The notes under the pieces were generated by a model. The model ran no database searches. It saw only the letters and a list, made by a program, of their open reading frames with translations, and was not told the DNA's origin. From contig JAMPDJ010000004.1 in NCBI GenBank assembly GCA_023665805.1, positions 99,973 to 163,972 of the forward strand: a DNA stretch of 64,000 nt, written 5' to 3'. The DNA is from Bacteroides sp. Lineage in GTDB: Bacteria > Bacteroidota > Bacteroidia > Bacteroidales > Bacteroidaceae. Below, piece by piece: positions 35,737 through 46,473 of this stretch. Both the position numbers and the translations under genes were made by a program. How positions within the stretch are numbered: position 1 is the stretch's first letter; every line of letters starts with the position of its first letter.

Positions 35737-36753
35737 CTATGCCATGAAACGAGGGTCGTTCTTGACGAGCCATTCCGCTATCTGCACGGCATTGAGGGCG
35801 GCACCCTTCTTTATTTGGTCGCTCACAATCCAGAAGGCTATTCCGTTGGGATTGCAAAGGTCCTTGCGGATGCGGCCGACATAGACATCATCGCAACCTT
35901 CAAGGAAGAGGGGCATGGGATAGGACTTGGCCTCGGGATCGTCCTGAAGCTGCAAGCCGTTGCCGTTTCTTACGGCTTCCTTGAACTCCTCCACGCTGAC
36001 CGGACGCTCCGTCTCGGCCCAGATGGCTTCGGAATGGCAGCGCAGCGAAGGCACTCGGACGCACATTGCAGAACAGTCGGCATCGGTATGCATTATCTTC
36101 TTGGTCTCGTTGTACATCTTCATCTCCTCCTTGGTGTATCCGTTGTCCGTGAAAACGTCTATCTGCGGAATGACATTGAATGCCAGCTGGTATGCGAACT
36201 TCTCCACGGTAGGTTTCTCGCCGGCCAATACCTGGCGGTACTGCTCGTACAGTTCTGCCATGGCTGCGGCACCGGCACCGCTGGCAGCCTGGTAGCTGGC
36301 AACGTGTATGCGGCGTATATGGCTGAGGTTCTCCAGTGCCTGCAAGGCCACTACCATCATGATGGTGGTACAATTCGGGTTAGCGATGATGCCACGGGGG
36401 CGGTTCAGGGCGTCCTGTGCATTGCACTCGGGCACCACCAGGGGCACGTCCTCGTCCATGCGGAAAGCGCTGGAGTTGTCTATCATCACGGCACCATGCT
36501 TGGTGATGGTTCCGGCATATTCCTTGCTGGTACCCCCTCCGGCACTTACAAAGGCAATGTCCACACCACGGAAGTCGTCGTTGTGCTGCAAGAGTTTCAC
36601 TTCTATCTCCTTGCCGCGGAATGTGTATTTGGTGCCGGCACTACGCTGGCTGCCGAACAACATCAGTTCATCCATGGGAAAGTTTCTCTCGGCCAACACA
36701 CGCAAGAACTCCTGGCCTACAGCACCACTGGCACCTACAATAGCTACTCTCAT
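35737..36753 (-). CDS. asd: aspartate-semialdehyde dehydrogenase
   Basis: NADPH-dependent reduction of L-aspartyl-4-phosphate to the semialdehyde, the branch point for lysine/diaminopimelate, threonine and methionine. The N-terminal Rossmann motif is [14 protein letters not shown]. The active-site Cys is in [10 protein letters not shown] (about residue 130) and the catalytic His follows in [11 protein letters not shown] (about 240). 338 aa is standard. A TAATTTTG box at 36865-36872 on the minus strand is the likely -7 element, leaving a leader of about 105 nt. It is divergent from the antiporter gene. Confidence 0.95.
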   Translation of the reverse strand: MRVAIVGASGAVGQEFLRVLAERNFPMDELMLFGSQRSAGTKYTFRGKEIEVKLLQHNDDFRGVDIAFVSAGGGTSKEYAGTITKHGAVMIDNSSAFRMDEDVPLVVPECNAQDALNRPRGIIANPNCTTIMMVVALQALENLSHIRRIHVASYQAASGAGAAAMAELYEQYRQVLAGEKPTVEKFAYQLAFNVIPQIDVFTDNGYTKEEMKMYNETKKIMHTDADCSAMCVRVPSLRCHSEAIWAETERPVSVEEFKEAVRNGNGLQLQDDPEAKSYPMPLFLEGCDDVYVGRIRKDLCNPNGIAFWIVSDQIKKGAALNAVQIAEWLVKNDPRFMA

Positions 36754-36864
36754 CGTTTTGTCTTAATCTAAAAGGGTTACTTGCCCTCGCGTCCATGCCA
36801 CATGGATATGGGCAACGGACGTGACACCGGGCTTTTGAATACTGTTAATTGGTGTAATCGGATG

Positions 36865-36872
36865 CAAAATTA
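36865..36872 (-). promoter_or_regulatory. -7 box of asd
   Basis: TAATTTTG on the minus strand, 55 bp from the divergent antiporter -7 box. No clear -33 box. Confidence 0.45.
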
Positions 36873-36926
36873 CGGAAATTATTATAAATAAGGTGTGTCA
36901 TGCAAGAGAAATAGCACAAATTGCCG

Positions 36927-36934
36927 TACCTTTG
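36927..36934 (+). promoter_or_regulatory. -7 box of the antiporter operon
   Basis: TACCTTTG on the plus strand. It decides the antiporter start: the TTG at 36921 lies upstream of the transcription start, so the ATG at 36954 is used. Confidence 0.55.
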
Positions 36935-36953
36935 CACGAAAATTCAAGCAGAG

Positions 36954-38981
36954 ATGTATCATATATTGACCGCAGTTCACGTGCCAATGGCCTTGATTAC
37001 AGACCCTACCTGGATATTTTTTGTAGTGCTGGTCATCATACTCATGTCGCCCATTCTCTTGCGAAGATTGCGCACGCCGCATATCATAGGCCTCATCCTG
37101 GCCGGCGTGTTCATAGGGCAATACGGTTTCAATATCATAGAGCGTGACCGCAGCTTCGAGATATTCGGACAGGTGGGCATATACTTCATCATGTTCCTGG
37201 CTGCCTTGGAAATGAACATGGGCAGCGTGCAACAGTATGGACGCAAAGGAGTGCTGTTCGGCCTCATCACGTATGCGGTGCCGTTTGTGATCGGTTTTGC
37301 GTCCGCAAGATACCTGTTGGGATACGGCATGGCCACATCGCTGTTGTTCAGCTGCATTCTGTCCTCCCACACGCTCATCACGTATCCCATCGTGGGACGT
37401 TTCGGACTGACCAAGCATCCCGTGGTGATAATCTCCGTGGTGGCCACGGCCGTGGCGCTGTTCGTGGCGCTGCTGCTTCTGGCCATAACAGTGAGCACCT
37501 TGCAGGAGACCACCTGGATGTACTGGGCCGCTTTCGCCTTCAAGTGCACGGTATACGGAGCCTTCGTCATTTACACCTACCCCAGGATGGGCAGATGGTT
37601 CCTGCGCCGGCTCGGTGACACCAACATGCAGTTCATCTTCATTCTGGCCATGGTCTTCATGAGTGCCGCTTTGGCGGAACTGGCCGGTCTGGAGGGATTG
37701 CTGGGAGCATTCCTGGCAGGTCTCACGGTCAACAGGCTCATTCCACGCACCTCCCCGCTGATGTCATATATACAATTCGTGGGCAACGCCCTATTTATCC
37801 CGTACTTCCTGATAGGCGTAGGCATGCTCATAAACATGAGGGTACTTCTGAGCGACCTGCACACAATCTGGATAGTGGCGGTGATGATAATGGCGGGAAC
37901 CGTGTCCAAATGGGCAGCCGCACGGCTCATGTGCCGCATCTCGCCGGAGCTGAAAGGAGGTTCGCTTCTGATGTTCGGTCTGACAAACGCCCATGCGGCC
38001 GGAGCATTGGCCATAGTGATGATAGGCACCGACCCCAATGTCAATCTCATGGACACTTCTGTGCTCAACGGCACGGTCATACTCATACTCTTTTCATGCA
38101 TCATCAGCAGCTTTGCGACGAACGAGGGCGCAAGGCGTCTGGCTCTCACGGACATGGACACCGAGGAAAACCAAGGTGCATGGCACGGCAAATGCCTGGT
38201 AACCTACAGCCAGCCCGACAGCGTGGCACTGCTGACCCAGCTGGCCCTGGCCATACGCAATGCCAGCATCCCGGACAGTCTGATGGGACTGACCGTCACT
38301 TTCAACGACAACGACGGCGAGGCCGAAGGCTACCGCGATGCCCGGCGCATGCTGGAAGAAGCCGCAGCCGTGGCATCGGCGGCGCAGGTGGACATGAAAA
38401 CCCTCTCCCGCCTAAGCACCAATGTGGCCGGCGGCATCCTGCACACCATACGAGAATATGACTGCGGCGAGGTGATGGTGTGCCTGACCGACCGCACCAC
38501 GGGCATGCCAAAATCCAGCTTGGGCCCGGTCATAGACCATGTCATAGAGGCTTCCAGCCGCGAGGTGATGGCAGTGCGTCTGATAGTTCCTCCCGGCACG
38601 TTGCGCCGCCTGGTGGTGGCCTGCCCGCACAAGGCGGAATACGAAGCCGGTTTCTACAAGTGGGTCGAGCATATCTGCCGTATGGCCGAGCAGCTGGAAT
38701 GCCGCGTGGAGTTCCATGCCCACCTCGACACCGTGCCCTACCTGCGCAAATACATGGAGAAGCATCATGCGTCCCTGCGTGTCAACTATGTGGAAATGGC
38801 CCTGTGGACCAAGGTGTTGTCATTGTCCCAGAATGTAGGGGCCGATGACATGGTCGTATTCGTCACGGCACGTCCCGGCTTCATATCCTACAAGGGGACT
38901 TTTGCCGGACTGCCGTTGCAGATACATCGTTATTTCAGTCACACCAGCGTAATGCTGCTTTATCCCGACCAATGGTCATGA
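36954..38981 (+). CDS. CPA2-type cation:proton antiporter with C-terminal cytosolic domain
   Basis: 675 aa from the ATG at 36954. About 12-13 transmembrane helices occupy the first 400 residues, starting [23 protein letters not shown]...[16 protein letters not shown], typical of Na+/H+ exchanger (KefB/NapA-like) proteins. [17 protein letters not shown] and [18 protein letters not shown] are further core segments. The C-terminal 270 residues are soluble and contain a universal-stress-protein-like fold ([37 protein letters not shown]). Likely role is Na+ or K+/H+ exchange. It is coupled to the following ABC ATPase by an ATGA overlap. Confidence 0.87.
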   Translation: MYHILTAVHVPMALITDPTWIFFVVLVIILMSPILLRRLRTPHIIGLILAGVFIGQYGFNIIERDRSFEIFGQVGIYFIMFLAALEMNMGSVQQYGRKGVLFGLITYAVPFVIGFASARYLLGYGMATSLLFSCILSSHTLITYPIVGRFGLTKHPVVIISVVATAVALFVALLLLAITVSTLQETTWMYWAAFAFKCTVYGAFVIYTYPRMGRWFLRRLGDTNMQFIFILAMVFMSAALAELAGLEGLLGAFLAGLTVNRLIPRTSPLMSYIQFVGNALFIPYFLIGVGMLINMRVLLSDLHTIWIVAVMIMAGTVSKWAAARLMCRISPELKGGSLLMFGLTNAHAAGALAIVMIGTDPNVNLMDTSVLNGTVILILFSCIISSFATNEGARRLALTDMDTEENQGAWHGKCLVTYSQPDSVALLTQLALAIRNASIPDSLMGLTVTFNDNDGEAEGYRDARRMLEEAAAVASAAQVDMKTLSRLSTNVAGGILHTIREYDCGEVMVCLTDRTTGMPKSSLGPVIDHVIEASSREVMAVRLIVPPGTLRRLVVACPHKAEYEAGFYKWVEHICRMAEQLECRVEFHAHLDTVPYLRKYMEKHHASLRVNYVEMALWTKVLSLSQNVGADDMVVFVTARPGFISYKGTFAGLPLQIHRYFSHTSVMLLYPDQWS

Positions 38982-39628
38982 TCAGAATAGAAAACATCAC
39001 AAAGAGTTTCGGCAACCTGCAGGTACTGAAAGGCATAAGCCTGGACATCAAGCAGAACGAGGTGGTAAGCATCGTGGGTGCCAGCGGTGCCGGCAAGACA
39101 ACCCTGTTGCAAATCATCGGAACACTGGACCGCCCGGACACGGGAACGGTGACTTTGGCCGGACAGGATGTAACCGGATTGGGGTCGGACGCCCTGGCGC
39201 GTTTCCGCAACCGGCATATAGGTTTCGTCTTCCAGTTCCATCAGCTGTTGCCCGAGTTCACCGCCCTTGAAAACGTGATGATGCCTGCCTACATTGCAGG
39301 CACTCCTGCCAAGGAAGCCAGGACGCGTGCCATGGAACTGCTGGATTTCATGGGACTGACGGAGAGGGCTTCGCATAAGCCTGCCGAACTCTCTGGAGGA
39401 GAAAAGCAACGTGTGGCGGTGGCACGCGCACTGACCAACAACCCGGAACTGGTGCTGGCCGACGAGCCTTCGGGCAGCCTGGACACCCGCAACAAGGAGG
39501 AACTGCACAGGCTTTTCTTCGACCTGCGCGACCGCTTCGGGCAGACTTTCGTCATCGTCACCCACGACGAGGGCCTCGCCTCCATGACCGACCGCACCAT
39601 ACGCATGCAGGACGGTCTGATAATATAA
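38978..39628 (+). CDS. LolD-like ABC transporter ATPase
   Basis: 216 aa, complete ATPase of the LolD/MacB/FtsE class that drives lipoprotein release or mechanotransmission through a LolC/E-type permease. Walker A is [12 protein letters not shown], the Q-loop region is [21 protein letters not shown], the signature is [15 protein letters not shown], and Walker B is [12 protein letters not shown]. The ATG at 38978 overlaps the antiporter stop as ATGA; an ATG at 38972 is also in frame. No permease gene adjoins it, so its partner must be elsewhere. Confidence 0.88.
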   Translation: MIRIENITKSFGNLQVLKGISLDIKQNEVVSIVGASGAGKTTLLQIIGTLDRPDTGTVTLAGQDVTGLGSDALARFRNRHIGFVFQFHQLLPEFTALENVMMPAYIAGTPAKEARTRAMELLDFMGLTERASHKPAELSGGEKQRVAVARALTNNPELVLADEPSGSLDTRNKEELHRLFFDLRDRFGQTFVIVTHDEGLASMTDRTIRMQDGLII

Positions 39629-39646
39629 TCAACAGACAAAAGAAAT

Positions 39647-40483
39647 ATGGAAATAAAATTAGGAGAGATGAACCGCCTGCGCGTGGTAAAACAGGTACCA
39701 TTTGGGTACTATCTGGACGGCGGACCCGTACATGGGGAGATTCTGTTGCCCCGGAACGAAGTACAGGGCGATGTGGAATTGGAGCAGGACTTGGACGTAT
39801 TCCTGTATCTGGATCAGGAGGAACGCCTCGTCGCCACCATGCGTACCCCATTGGCGCAAGTCGGCGATTTTGCCTTCCTGCGTGTGGCCTGGGTCAACAA
39901 CTTCGGAGCCTTCCTCGACTGGGGCTTGCTCAAGGACCTGTTCGTCCCATTCCGCGAACAGAAGATGAAGATGCTCAAGGGACAGAGCTATATAGTCCAC
40001 ATCCACCTCGACGAAGACAGCGACCGCATCATGGCAAGTGCCAAGGTGGAGCACTATCTGGACTTCGGCTTCCCGCCATATTGCCACGACGACGAAGTGG
40101 AAATACTGGTATGGCAAAAGACCGACCTTGGTTTCAAGGTGATAATAGACAACCGATGGACCGGCCTGCTATATAACTCGCAAGTATTCCGCGAACTTCA
40201 CACCGGAGACCGTGTACGCGCATATATAGATAAGGTTAGGGAGGATGGCAAGATAGATGTCGTCCTGTCCCGCCACGGGCAGGATGGAGTCCACGATTTC
40301 AGCAATGTCCTCCTGGACTATATCCGCGACCATGACGGCTACTGCCCGTTGGGAGACAAAAGCCCAGCCGAGGACATAGCCAAGACTTTCCACGTCAGCA
40401 AGAAAGTATTCAAGAAGGCTGTTGGCGACCTGTACCGCAAAAGGCTGATAGTCATTTCCGAGGACGGCCTGCGACTGGCGTAA
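39647..40483 (+). CDS. cvfB: CvfB-type S1 RNA-binding protein
   Basis: 278-aa protein with three S1-like domains and a C-terminal winged helix, as in Staphylococcus CvfB, which binds RNA and affects virulence gene expression. Visible are the first S1-like strand set (MNRLRVVKQVPFGYYLDGG), a second with VGDFAFLRVAWVNNFGAFLDWGLLKDLFVPF, a third ending VREDGKIDVVLSRH, and the helical end AEDIAKTFHVSKKVFKKAVGDLYRKRLI. 18 nt after the ABC ATPase gene, so cotranscription is likely. Confidence 0.88.
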   Translation: MEIKLGEMNRLRVVKQVPFGYYLDGGPVHGEILLPRNEVQGDVELEQDLDVFLYLDQEERLVATMRTPLAQVGDFAFLRVAWVNNFGAFLDWGLLKDLFVPFREQKMKMLKGQSYIVHIHLDEDSDRIMASAKVEHYLDFGFPPYCHDDEVEILVWQKTDLGFKVIIDNRWTGLLYNSQVFRELHTGDRVRAYIDKVREDGKIDVVLSRHGQDGVHDFSNVLLDYIRDHDGYCPLGDKSPAEDIAKTFHVSKKVFKKAVGDLYRKRLIVISEDGLRLA

Positions 40484-40577
40484 TTCCCGAATCAAGGCGG
40501 ACACATGTCCCCATAGGGAACTTGCCGGCAATGCGATCCGGCAACAGGCTTGATGCCCAATGGAAAAGACGAGTAAA

Positions 40578-40609
40578 TTTGGATAAGACACAATTTCTTC
40601 ATATCTTTG
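40578..40609 (+). promoter_or_regulatory. promoter of the FAH-family gene
   Basis: TTTG (40578-40581), exactly 20 nt, then TATCTTTG (40602-40609): a full match to the Bacteroidales consensus. The ATG at 40620 is only 10 nt downstream, leaving a leader of a few nucleotides. Confidence 0.75.
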
Positions 40610-40619
40610 TACGTTAATT

Positions 40620-41318
40620 ATGAAGATATTCGGCATAGGAATGAACTACCGCCTGCATGTGGCGGAAATGGAAGAGAAGGCTCCTGGCAGACGCAGAAGT
40701 CCCAAGGAGACATATCCCGACCCGGTGGTGTTTACCAAGTGCGACAGTGCCTTGGTCACCAGAGGACGTCCATTCTTCATCCCCGACTATACCAGGGAAT
40801 GCGAGTACGAAGCCGAACTGGTCGTGCGCATCTGCCGCATGGGACGCAGCATAAGCGAACGCTTCGCCCACAGATACTACGATGCCGTGACCGTAGGTGT
40901 GGACTTCACCGCGCGCGACCTGCAACGCAGGCTCCGCGCCGAAGGGTTGCCCTGGGACATAGCCAAGGGATTTGACGGCAGCGCGGTAATAGGCGACTTC
41001 AGGGATTTCTGCGGACACGAGGCTCCGTTACTGTGCGGTTCCACCGGCAGATACGAGGGACACCCGGTAGCCGAAATGCTGTCCCGCGGAATAAGTTTCC
41101 GCCTTGACATCAACGGACAGACGGTGCAGCAGGGCATCAGCACGGACATGATACACTCCGTGGATTATCTGGTAAGCTACATAAGCCGTTTCTTCACCCT
41201 GAAGACTGGCGATCTGATATTCACAGGTACTCCCGTAGGGGTAGGCCCGGTGCATATAGACGACCACGTCGAGGGATGGATGGCAGAGGAAAAGGTACTG
41301 GAATTCAATGTAAAATAA
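40620..41318 (+). CDS. fumarylacetoacetate hydrolase family protein
   Basis: 232-aa enzyme of the FAH fold, which hydrolyses or decarboxylates beta-diketo acids (fumarylpyruvate or oxaloacetate, for example). Metal-binding acidic residues fit YEAELVVRI (E-x-E type) and the downstream TVGVDFTARDLQ; KGFDGSAVIGDF carries the conserved Lys region; LISFI-type end LKTGDLIFTGTPVGVGPV is diagnostic. The substrate is not known. In this organism it probably acts as a house-cleaning enzyme such as oxaloacetate tautomerase/decarboxylase. Confidence 0.9.
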   Translation: MKIFGIGMNYRLHVAEMEEKAPGRRRSPKETYPDPVVFTKCDSALVTRGRPFFIPDYTRECEYEAELVVRICRMGRSISERFAHRYYDAVTVGVDFTARDLQRRLRAEGLPWDIAKGFDGSAVIGDFRDFCGHEAPLLCGSTGRYEGHPVAEMLSRGISFRLDINGQTVQQGISTDMIHSVDYLVSYISRFFTLKTGDLIFTGTPVGVGPVHIDDHVEGWMAEEKVLEFNVK

Positions 41319-41367
41319 GCTTGCAGAAAAAACCAACCACTTTACCACATACACACAACACAAAAGC

Positions 41368-44300
41368 ATGAAGGGAAGGACACTATACGTATTTATTCTG
41401 TCATACATGGCGGCCATGGCTTGCCAGGCCCAGGAGAGGATAACATTCCTGGACTGGGGTGCCATGGCCAAGGATACGCTGTGCCCCGTATATGCCGAGG
41501 TAGTTCCGTTGCAGACCGACCACAGGAACAACACCTATAGTGTCAGTCTGGAATATCCCTCTTGGGCACCGTTGACCTCACGCGAAACAGAGTTGGCCCG
41601 GCGTTACGACCACATGATAGCGGACTCCATCAAGATAGACCAATATCTGAGCGTGGGACGCGGACAGGGTTTACTGAACTACAGCTTCGTGCCCATCATA
41701 CGACATGGCAATTCATATCGCAAACTGGTTTCGGCAAAAATCAGTATCGTACCCACCCCACGCCCACGGGCGGCAAGAGCGGCCGCAGGAACTGCCGCCG
41801 GACGATATGCCACGCATTCCGTCCTGGCTACCGGCACATGGCGCAAGATACACATCACAGAGGACGGCATCTACAGGCTCACAGCGGCCTTTCTCTCCGG
41901 CATGGGGTTCCGTCATCCCGAAAAGGTACGCCTCTATGGATACGGAGGGCACCAGCAGCCCGAAGCCTTGGATGCCGACAACGATTTCGATGACCTTGAA
42001 GAGGTTCCGCTATTCACAGCCCCCAACGGCGACTTGCTCTTTTGGGGCAACGGACTGGTGAGGTGGGAAGGGACCGACCGCATATTCAATGCCTATGCCA
42101 CACGGGCTACATATTTCCTGACAGAAGGTGACACCCGGCCGGATATCACCACCGAGGCCACGTATACGGGAACCGTACGCCAGAGCGTGAACTCCACACT
42201 CGGACATGCATTGCACGAGGTGGACGATTACGCCTGGTTCCGCGGAGGACGCAATCTGGTGGAGAGTACCCTCTTCACGGGCGGACAGTCGCGCACATAT
42301 TCGTTTCAGGACGTGAACAGCCTTGGAAACGAGCGCCTTACCGTGGTATTCACCGGCGGCGAAGTAGCCACTCCGCTGACCATAGCCGCCAATGGCGAGA
42401 CGGTGACAACAGGTACGATACCGGCACCAGACAAGGATTTGCACACATACTATTCCGAGAGCAAGTTCCCCAACCTCAACGTCTCTCCGTACAAGACTGA
42501 AGGAGAGACCTGGCGCATAACACTCACGGCCAAGGGTACGGGGTCGGCCAGCAACCGCGTACAGGGACGATTGGACTATATAGCCCTCAACTATACCGCA
42601 CCGTTGGAACTGAAGAAGGGTTTCGTGCGTTTCGGAGACGGTTACATGGGAACAGGCCTGGGAACCGGATTCCTGTCCAGCGTGACCCGCAGATTCTCCG
42701 GTCCCACACGTTTCTTCGGCATAGGGGGAGACGGCACACGGGACATACGGGTCATGCGCATAGGACGCCGCGGACGACCGGCATCCCTGCTGCCCGCAAC
42801 ATATGGAGACGAAGGGCTGGAATGTTCCGTGGAGGATGGCACCGAAGCTTTTGTGGCCTTCGACCCGTCTTATGCCTTTCCCACGCCCTCTGCGGGACAG
42901 GCGATAGAAAACCAGGACCTGCACGCCACGGAAGGGGCTGACATGGTCATCATAATACCTGCCAGCGGAAAACTGCATGCACAGGCCGTCAGGTTGGCCG
43001 AGGCACACGAGCAATACGACGGTCTGCGATGCATAGTGGTCAGGGCCGACCATATCTATAACGAATTCTCGTCAGGCACGCCGGATGCGACTGCATACCG
43101 CCGCTTCCTGAAGATGCTCTACGACCGCGGCCTTTCCGCAGGCACGGCACCCAGATACCTTCTGCTGATGGGCGATTGTGCCTGGGACAACAGGATGAAG
43201 TCCACCACATGGCGCACTTATTCTCCTGACAATTACCTGCTATGCTATCAGAGCGAGAACAGTTTCAGCGATACGAAGTCCTACTGCTGGGAGGACTATT
43301 TCGGCCTCTTGGACGACGGCGAGGGAACCGCACCTTACAAGGACCTCTCGGACTTGGCCATAGGGCGTTTCCCCGTCACCACAGAGGAGCAGGCACGCAT
43401 AATGGTGGACAAGTCCATAGCACACATGCGACGCGACAACACAGGAGAGTGGTGCAACCGCATAATCATCATGGGCGACGACGGTGACGAGAATCTGCAC
43501 ATGACGGATGCCAACACCGTGGCAACACGCATAGAGGAGGAGGTTCCCGACGTGGATGTACGCAAGGTGATGTGGGACAATTACACGATGGTGAACCAGG
43601 GACTGTACAATGCCTATCCGGAAATACGCGCCTACGTGGAGAAACAACTGCAGGAGGGAGCCATGATGTTCAACTATACAGGCCACGGGGCCACCTATCT
43701 GCTGAGTCACGAACGTGTGGTGACGCTGGACGACGTGAAGGCATGGAACACCTCACGACCGCCGTTGTGGTTCGTGGCCGCCTGCGTGGTGGCTCCATTT
43801 GACAGCCAGGAGGGCAACATCGGCGAGGCCGCCGTACTGAATCCCCATGGAGCCGTTGCATTCATAGGTACGGCGCGCACGGTATACAGCACGCCGAACA
43901 TGTACCTGAACCGATACTTCTCGCAATACCTCTTCGGCAAGGATGCCCAAGGACACCGCAATTCCGTAGGCGAAGCCTTGCGCATGGCCAAAGGCAGCAT
44001 GGTCGCTAATGGCGGGGAAGGCGGACAACCGCAGAACAAACTGCAGTTCGCGCTATTGGGCGACCCGGCCTTGTTTTTCGGCATCTCCGGTGCCAAGGTT
44101 GTGCTCGACAGCATAGATAGCGAGCCATTGACCGGGGAGCAGACATTGCGTGGAGGCAGCCGGGTACGCATAAGCGGGCATGTGGAACAGGCACGTGGAG
44201 TAGCAGACGAAACCTTCCAAGGCACTGTGAGCTACCGCCTATACGATGCCGAGGAAACCATTACCACCCGGGAAAACGTCCCGACAGTATACGCAGGTCC

Positions 44301-45183
44301 GTTCAAGTATACTTACAGGAGCAAGGAAATCAACCACGGAACGGACAGTGTCCGCAATGGGCGTTTCTCCACCACGGTCATCATTCCCAAGGATATAAGT
44401 TACAGCGATGAAAACGGACGAATTGTCTTCTATGCCGTGAACAACGACAAGAGCATAGAGGCCAACGGCAGCAGCGAGAATTTCCTGGTGGGAGGTTACA
44501 ACAATGAGCCTGTAAACGACACCGAGGGGCCGGAAATGTTCATATACCTCAACGACAAGGACTTCATGGACGGGGATGCAGTGCCTTCCAGACCAATCTT
44601 CATGGCCGAGCTCCAAGACGAGTCCGGCATACAGTACAACGGCAACGGAATAGGACACGACCTGCAATTGTGCATAGACGGCGACCCGGGCAAGACCTAC
44701 AATCTGAACCGTTATTACATCGGCCATGACAGCGACTATTCGCAGGGAAAAGTGGTGTTCAATGACATGCCGGAACTGGAGGAGGGTGCCCACGTTCTGA
44801 GCTTCCGTGCATGGGACATGCTCAACAACACGTCGGTGCAGAGCCTGAGATTCGTGGTGGGCCAGGGACTGAAGGCCGAGGTGCTTTCGCTGATGCTGGA
44901 AAATGATGTGGTGGCAGGCAGCACCAACTTCCATATCGCCTACAACTATCCCGGTCTGGAATGCCGCTTCCGCCTGGACATATACTCGCCCACGGGAGCC
45001 ATGCTGTGGAGCCGCGAGGTGAATGCCGCCGGCGACAACGGCATAGTTACCATACCGTGGGACGGCCGTAACGGCAGCGGTGCCTCAATGGACAACGGCA
45101 TATATATCTGCCGTGTGACGGCATCGCACGAAGACGGCAAAAAGAGTTACAAGGAAAAGAAATTCGTCCTCCGAAGGCAATAA
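41368..45183 (+). CDS. porU: type IX secretion system sortase PorU
   Basis: 1271-aa gingipain-like (C25) cell-surface protease that cleaves the C-terminal signal of type IX cargo and attaches it to A-LPS. Signal peptide about 1-21 (MACQA). The C25 catalytic domain has FNYTGHGATYLL (His about 773) and WFVAACVVAPFDSQEGNIGE (Cys about 806). The far C-terminus, YSPTGAMLWSREV...DNGIYICRVTASH...KKFVLRR, looks like the FlgD/CTD fold PorU keeps as its own targeting signal. PorV follows 4 nt or 31 nt later, as in Porphyromonas gingivalis. Confidence 0.93.
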   Translation: MKGRTLYVFILSYMAAMACQAQERITFLDWGAMAKDTLCPVYAEVVPLQTDHRNNTYSVSLEYPSWAPLTSRETELARRYDHMIADSIKIDQYLSVGRGQGLLNYSFVPIIRHGNSYRKLVSAKISIVPTPRPRAARAAAGTAAGRYATHSVLATGTWRKIHITEDGIYRLTAAFLSGMGFRHPEKVRLYGYGGHQQPEALDADNDFDDLEEVPLFTAPNGDLLFWGNGLVRWEGTDRIFNAYATRATYFLTEGDTRPDITTEATYTGTVRQSVNSTLGHALHEVDDYAWFRGGRNLVESTLFTGGQSRTYSFQDVNSLGNERLTVVFTGGEVATPLTIAANGETVTTGTIPAPDKDLHTYYSESKFPNLNVSPYKTEGETWRITLTAKGTGSASNRVQGRLDYIALNYTAPLELKKGFVRFGDGYMGTGLGTGFLSSVTRRFSGPTRFFGIGGDGTRDIRVMRIGRRGRPASLLPATYGDEGLECSVEDGTEAFVAFDPSYAFPTPSAGQAIENQDLHATEGADMVIIIPASGKLHAQAVRLAEAHEQYDGLRCIVVRADHIYNEFSSGTPDATAYRRFLKMLYDRGLSAGTAPRYLLLMGDCAWDNRMKSTTWRTYSPDNYLLCYQSENSFSDTKSYCWEDYFGLLDDGEGTAPYKDLSDLAIGRFPVTTEEQARIMVDKSIAHMRRDNTGEWCNRIIIMGDDGDENLHMTDANTVATRIEEEVPDVDVRKVMWDNYTMVNQGLYNAYPEIRAYVEKQLQEGAMMFNYTGHGATYLLSHERVVTLDDVKAWNTSRPPLWFVAACVVAPFDSQEGNIGEAAVLNPHGAVAFIGTARTVYSTPNMYLNRYFSQYLFGKDAQGHRNSVGEALRMAKGSMVANGGEGGQPQNKLQFALLGDPALFFGISGAKVVLDSIDSEPLTGEQTLRGGSRVRISGHVEQARGVADETFQGTVSYRLYDAEETITTRENVPTVYAGPFKYTYRSKEINHGTDSVRNGRFSTTVIIPKDISYSDENGRIVFYAVNNDKSIEANGSSENFLVGGYNNEPVNDTEGPEMFIYLNDKDFMDGDAVPSRPIFMAELQDESGIQYNGNGIGHDLQLCIDGDPGKTYNLNRYYIGHDSDYSQGKVVFNDMPELEEGAHVLSFRAWDMLNNTSVQSLRFVVGQGLKAEVLSLMLENDVVAGSTNFHIAYNYPGLECRFRLDIYSPTGAMLWSREVNAAGDNGIVTIPWDGRNGSGASMDNGIYICRVTASHEDGKKSYKEKKFVLRRQ

Positions 45184-45214
45184 ACAGATGTCACGGAGAG
45201 TTATTATAACACGT

Positions 45215-46381
45215 ATGAGAAGATTATTTGCCTACTTCACAGCCTTGCTGCTGGGCACTGTGGCAGCAATGGCACAGAGTTCGACATTGTCGGAACGTTT
45301 CAATCCGGAAATATATGGTGTCACATCATTGGCCATAGCCCCAGATGCACGTGCAGGTGCAATGGGTGACATGGGCGTGGCAACAGAGGCCGATGTCAAC
45401 AGCCAGTATTGGAATTGCGCCAAGTACCCGTGGAACATAGCCCGTGCAGGAGTAAGCGCCTCATACACTCCATGGCTGCGCAAGATTGTCACAGGCATCA
45501 ACCTGGCAAACGTATCCGGTTTCTACCGTATAGGAGACTACTCGGCAATCAGTGCCTCGCTCAGATACTTCGGCATGGGCGAAGTCGGCGTGCAGGACAT
45601 GGGATACAGTGTCAGCCCATACGAAATGTCCATTGACGTGGCCTACAGCCGTATGCTTACGCGAACCTTCTCCATGGGCGTGGCAATGAGATTCATTCTC
45701 TCAAACATGAACTATGACGAACGACAGGAGGCTGCCGTGGGCAAGGCATTTGCCGCGGACATAACCATGTACAGGCAAGGATACTTCTTCATGGGCAACA
45801 GGGAATGCAGTTTGTCCTGGGGCATAGCTCTGAGCAACATAGGCAGCAAGATAAACATGCGCAACGACAACAATGCGGACTTCCTGCCCGCAACCTTGCG
45901 ACTGGGTATCAACATGAATGTGCCGCTGAACGAGTACAACAGGCTGTCTTTCGGTGCCGAGGTATACAAACTCTGCATCCCCACCCGTCCCGTACAGGGC
46001 GAAGACGAGTCACCGGAGGACTATGAACGTCGCTTGCAGGAGGATTACTACTCCGTCAGTTCCATCGGCGGCATATTCAAGAGCTTTGGCGATGCGCCAG
46101 GAGGTTTCAAGGAAGAGATGCAGGAATTGCGGTGGAGTTTCGGTGCGGAATACACCTATAACGACCGCTTTATGCTACGTGCAGGATATCACTACGAGAA
46201 CCCTCACAAGGGTAACCGCCAATACTTCACAGTGGGTGCCGGCTTCCGAATGAGCGTATTCTCCGTGGATGCCGCCTACTGCATAGCCACCGCACAGGCC
46301 AACCCTTTGGACCAGACAATGAGATTCTCCCTGGGCTTCGACCTTGATGGCATGAAGGATCTTTTCGGACGCAGACGATAA
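45215..46381 (+). CDS. porV: type IX secretion system outer-membrane protein PorV
   Basis: 388 aa from the ATG at 45215, which opens a clean signal peptide (MRRLFAYFTALLLGTVAAMAQ); the ATG at 45188 adds nine basic residues. PorV is a FadL-like 14-strand barrel that shuttles cargo from the translocon to PorU. Diagnostic segments are SLAIAPDARAGAMGDMGVATEADVNSQYWN, YFGMGEV and the acidic insert EDESPEDYERRLQEDYYSV. It pairs with porU, showing that this organism has an attachment complex for secreted cargo. Confidence 0.93.
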   Translation: MRRLFAYFTALLLGTVAAMAQSSTLSERFNPEIYGVTSLAIAPDARAGAMGDMGVATEADVNSQYWNCAKYPWNIARAGVSASYTPWLRKIVTGINLANVSGFYRIGDYSAISASLRYFGMGEVGVQDMGYSVSPYEMSIDVAYSRMLTRTFSMGVAMRFILSNMNYDERQEAAVGKAFAADITMYRQGYFFMGNRECSLSWGIALSNIGSKINMRNDNNADFLPATLRLGINMNVPLNEYNRLSFGAEVYKLCIPTRPVQGEDESPEDYERRLQEDYYSVSSIGGIFKSFGDAPGGFKEEMQELRWSFGAEYTYNDRFMLRAGYHYENPHKGNRQYFTVGAGFRMSVFSVDAAYCIATAQANPLDQTMRFSLGFDLDGMKDLFGRRR

Positions 46382-46473
46382 GGGACAGCAAACCACCATA
46401 CCTTATATAATATATTGCGCACATGTGCATATCGTCCGGCCATACACGACAAACAACACAAACCGTACTTGAC

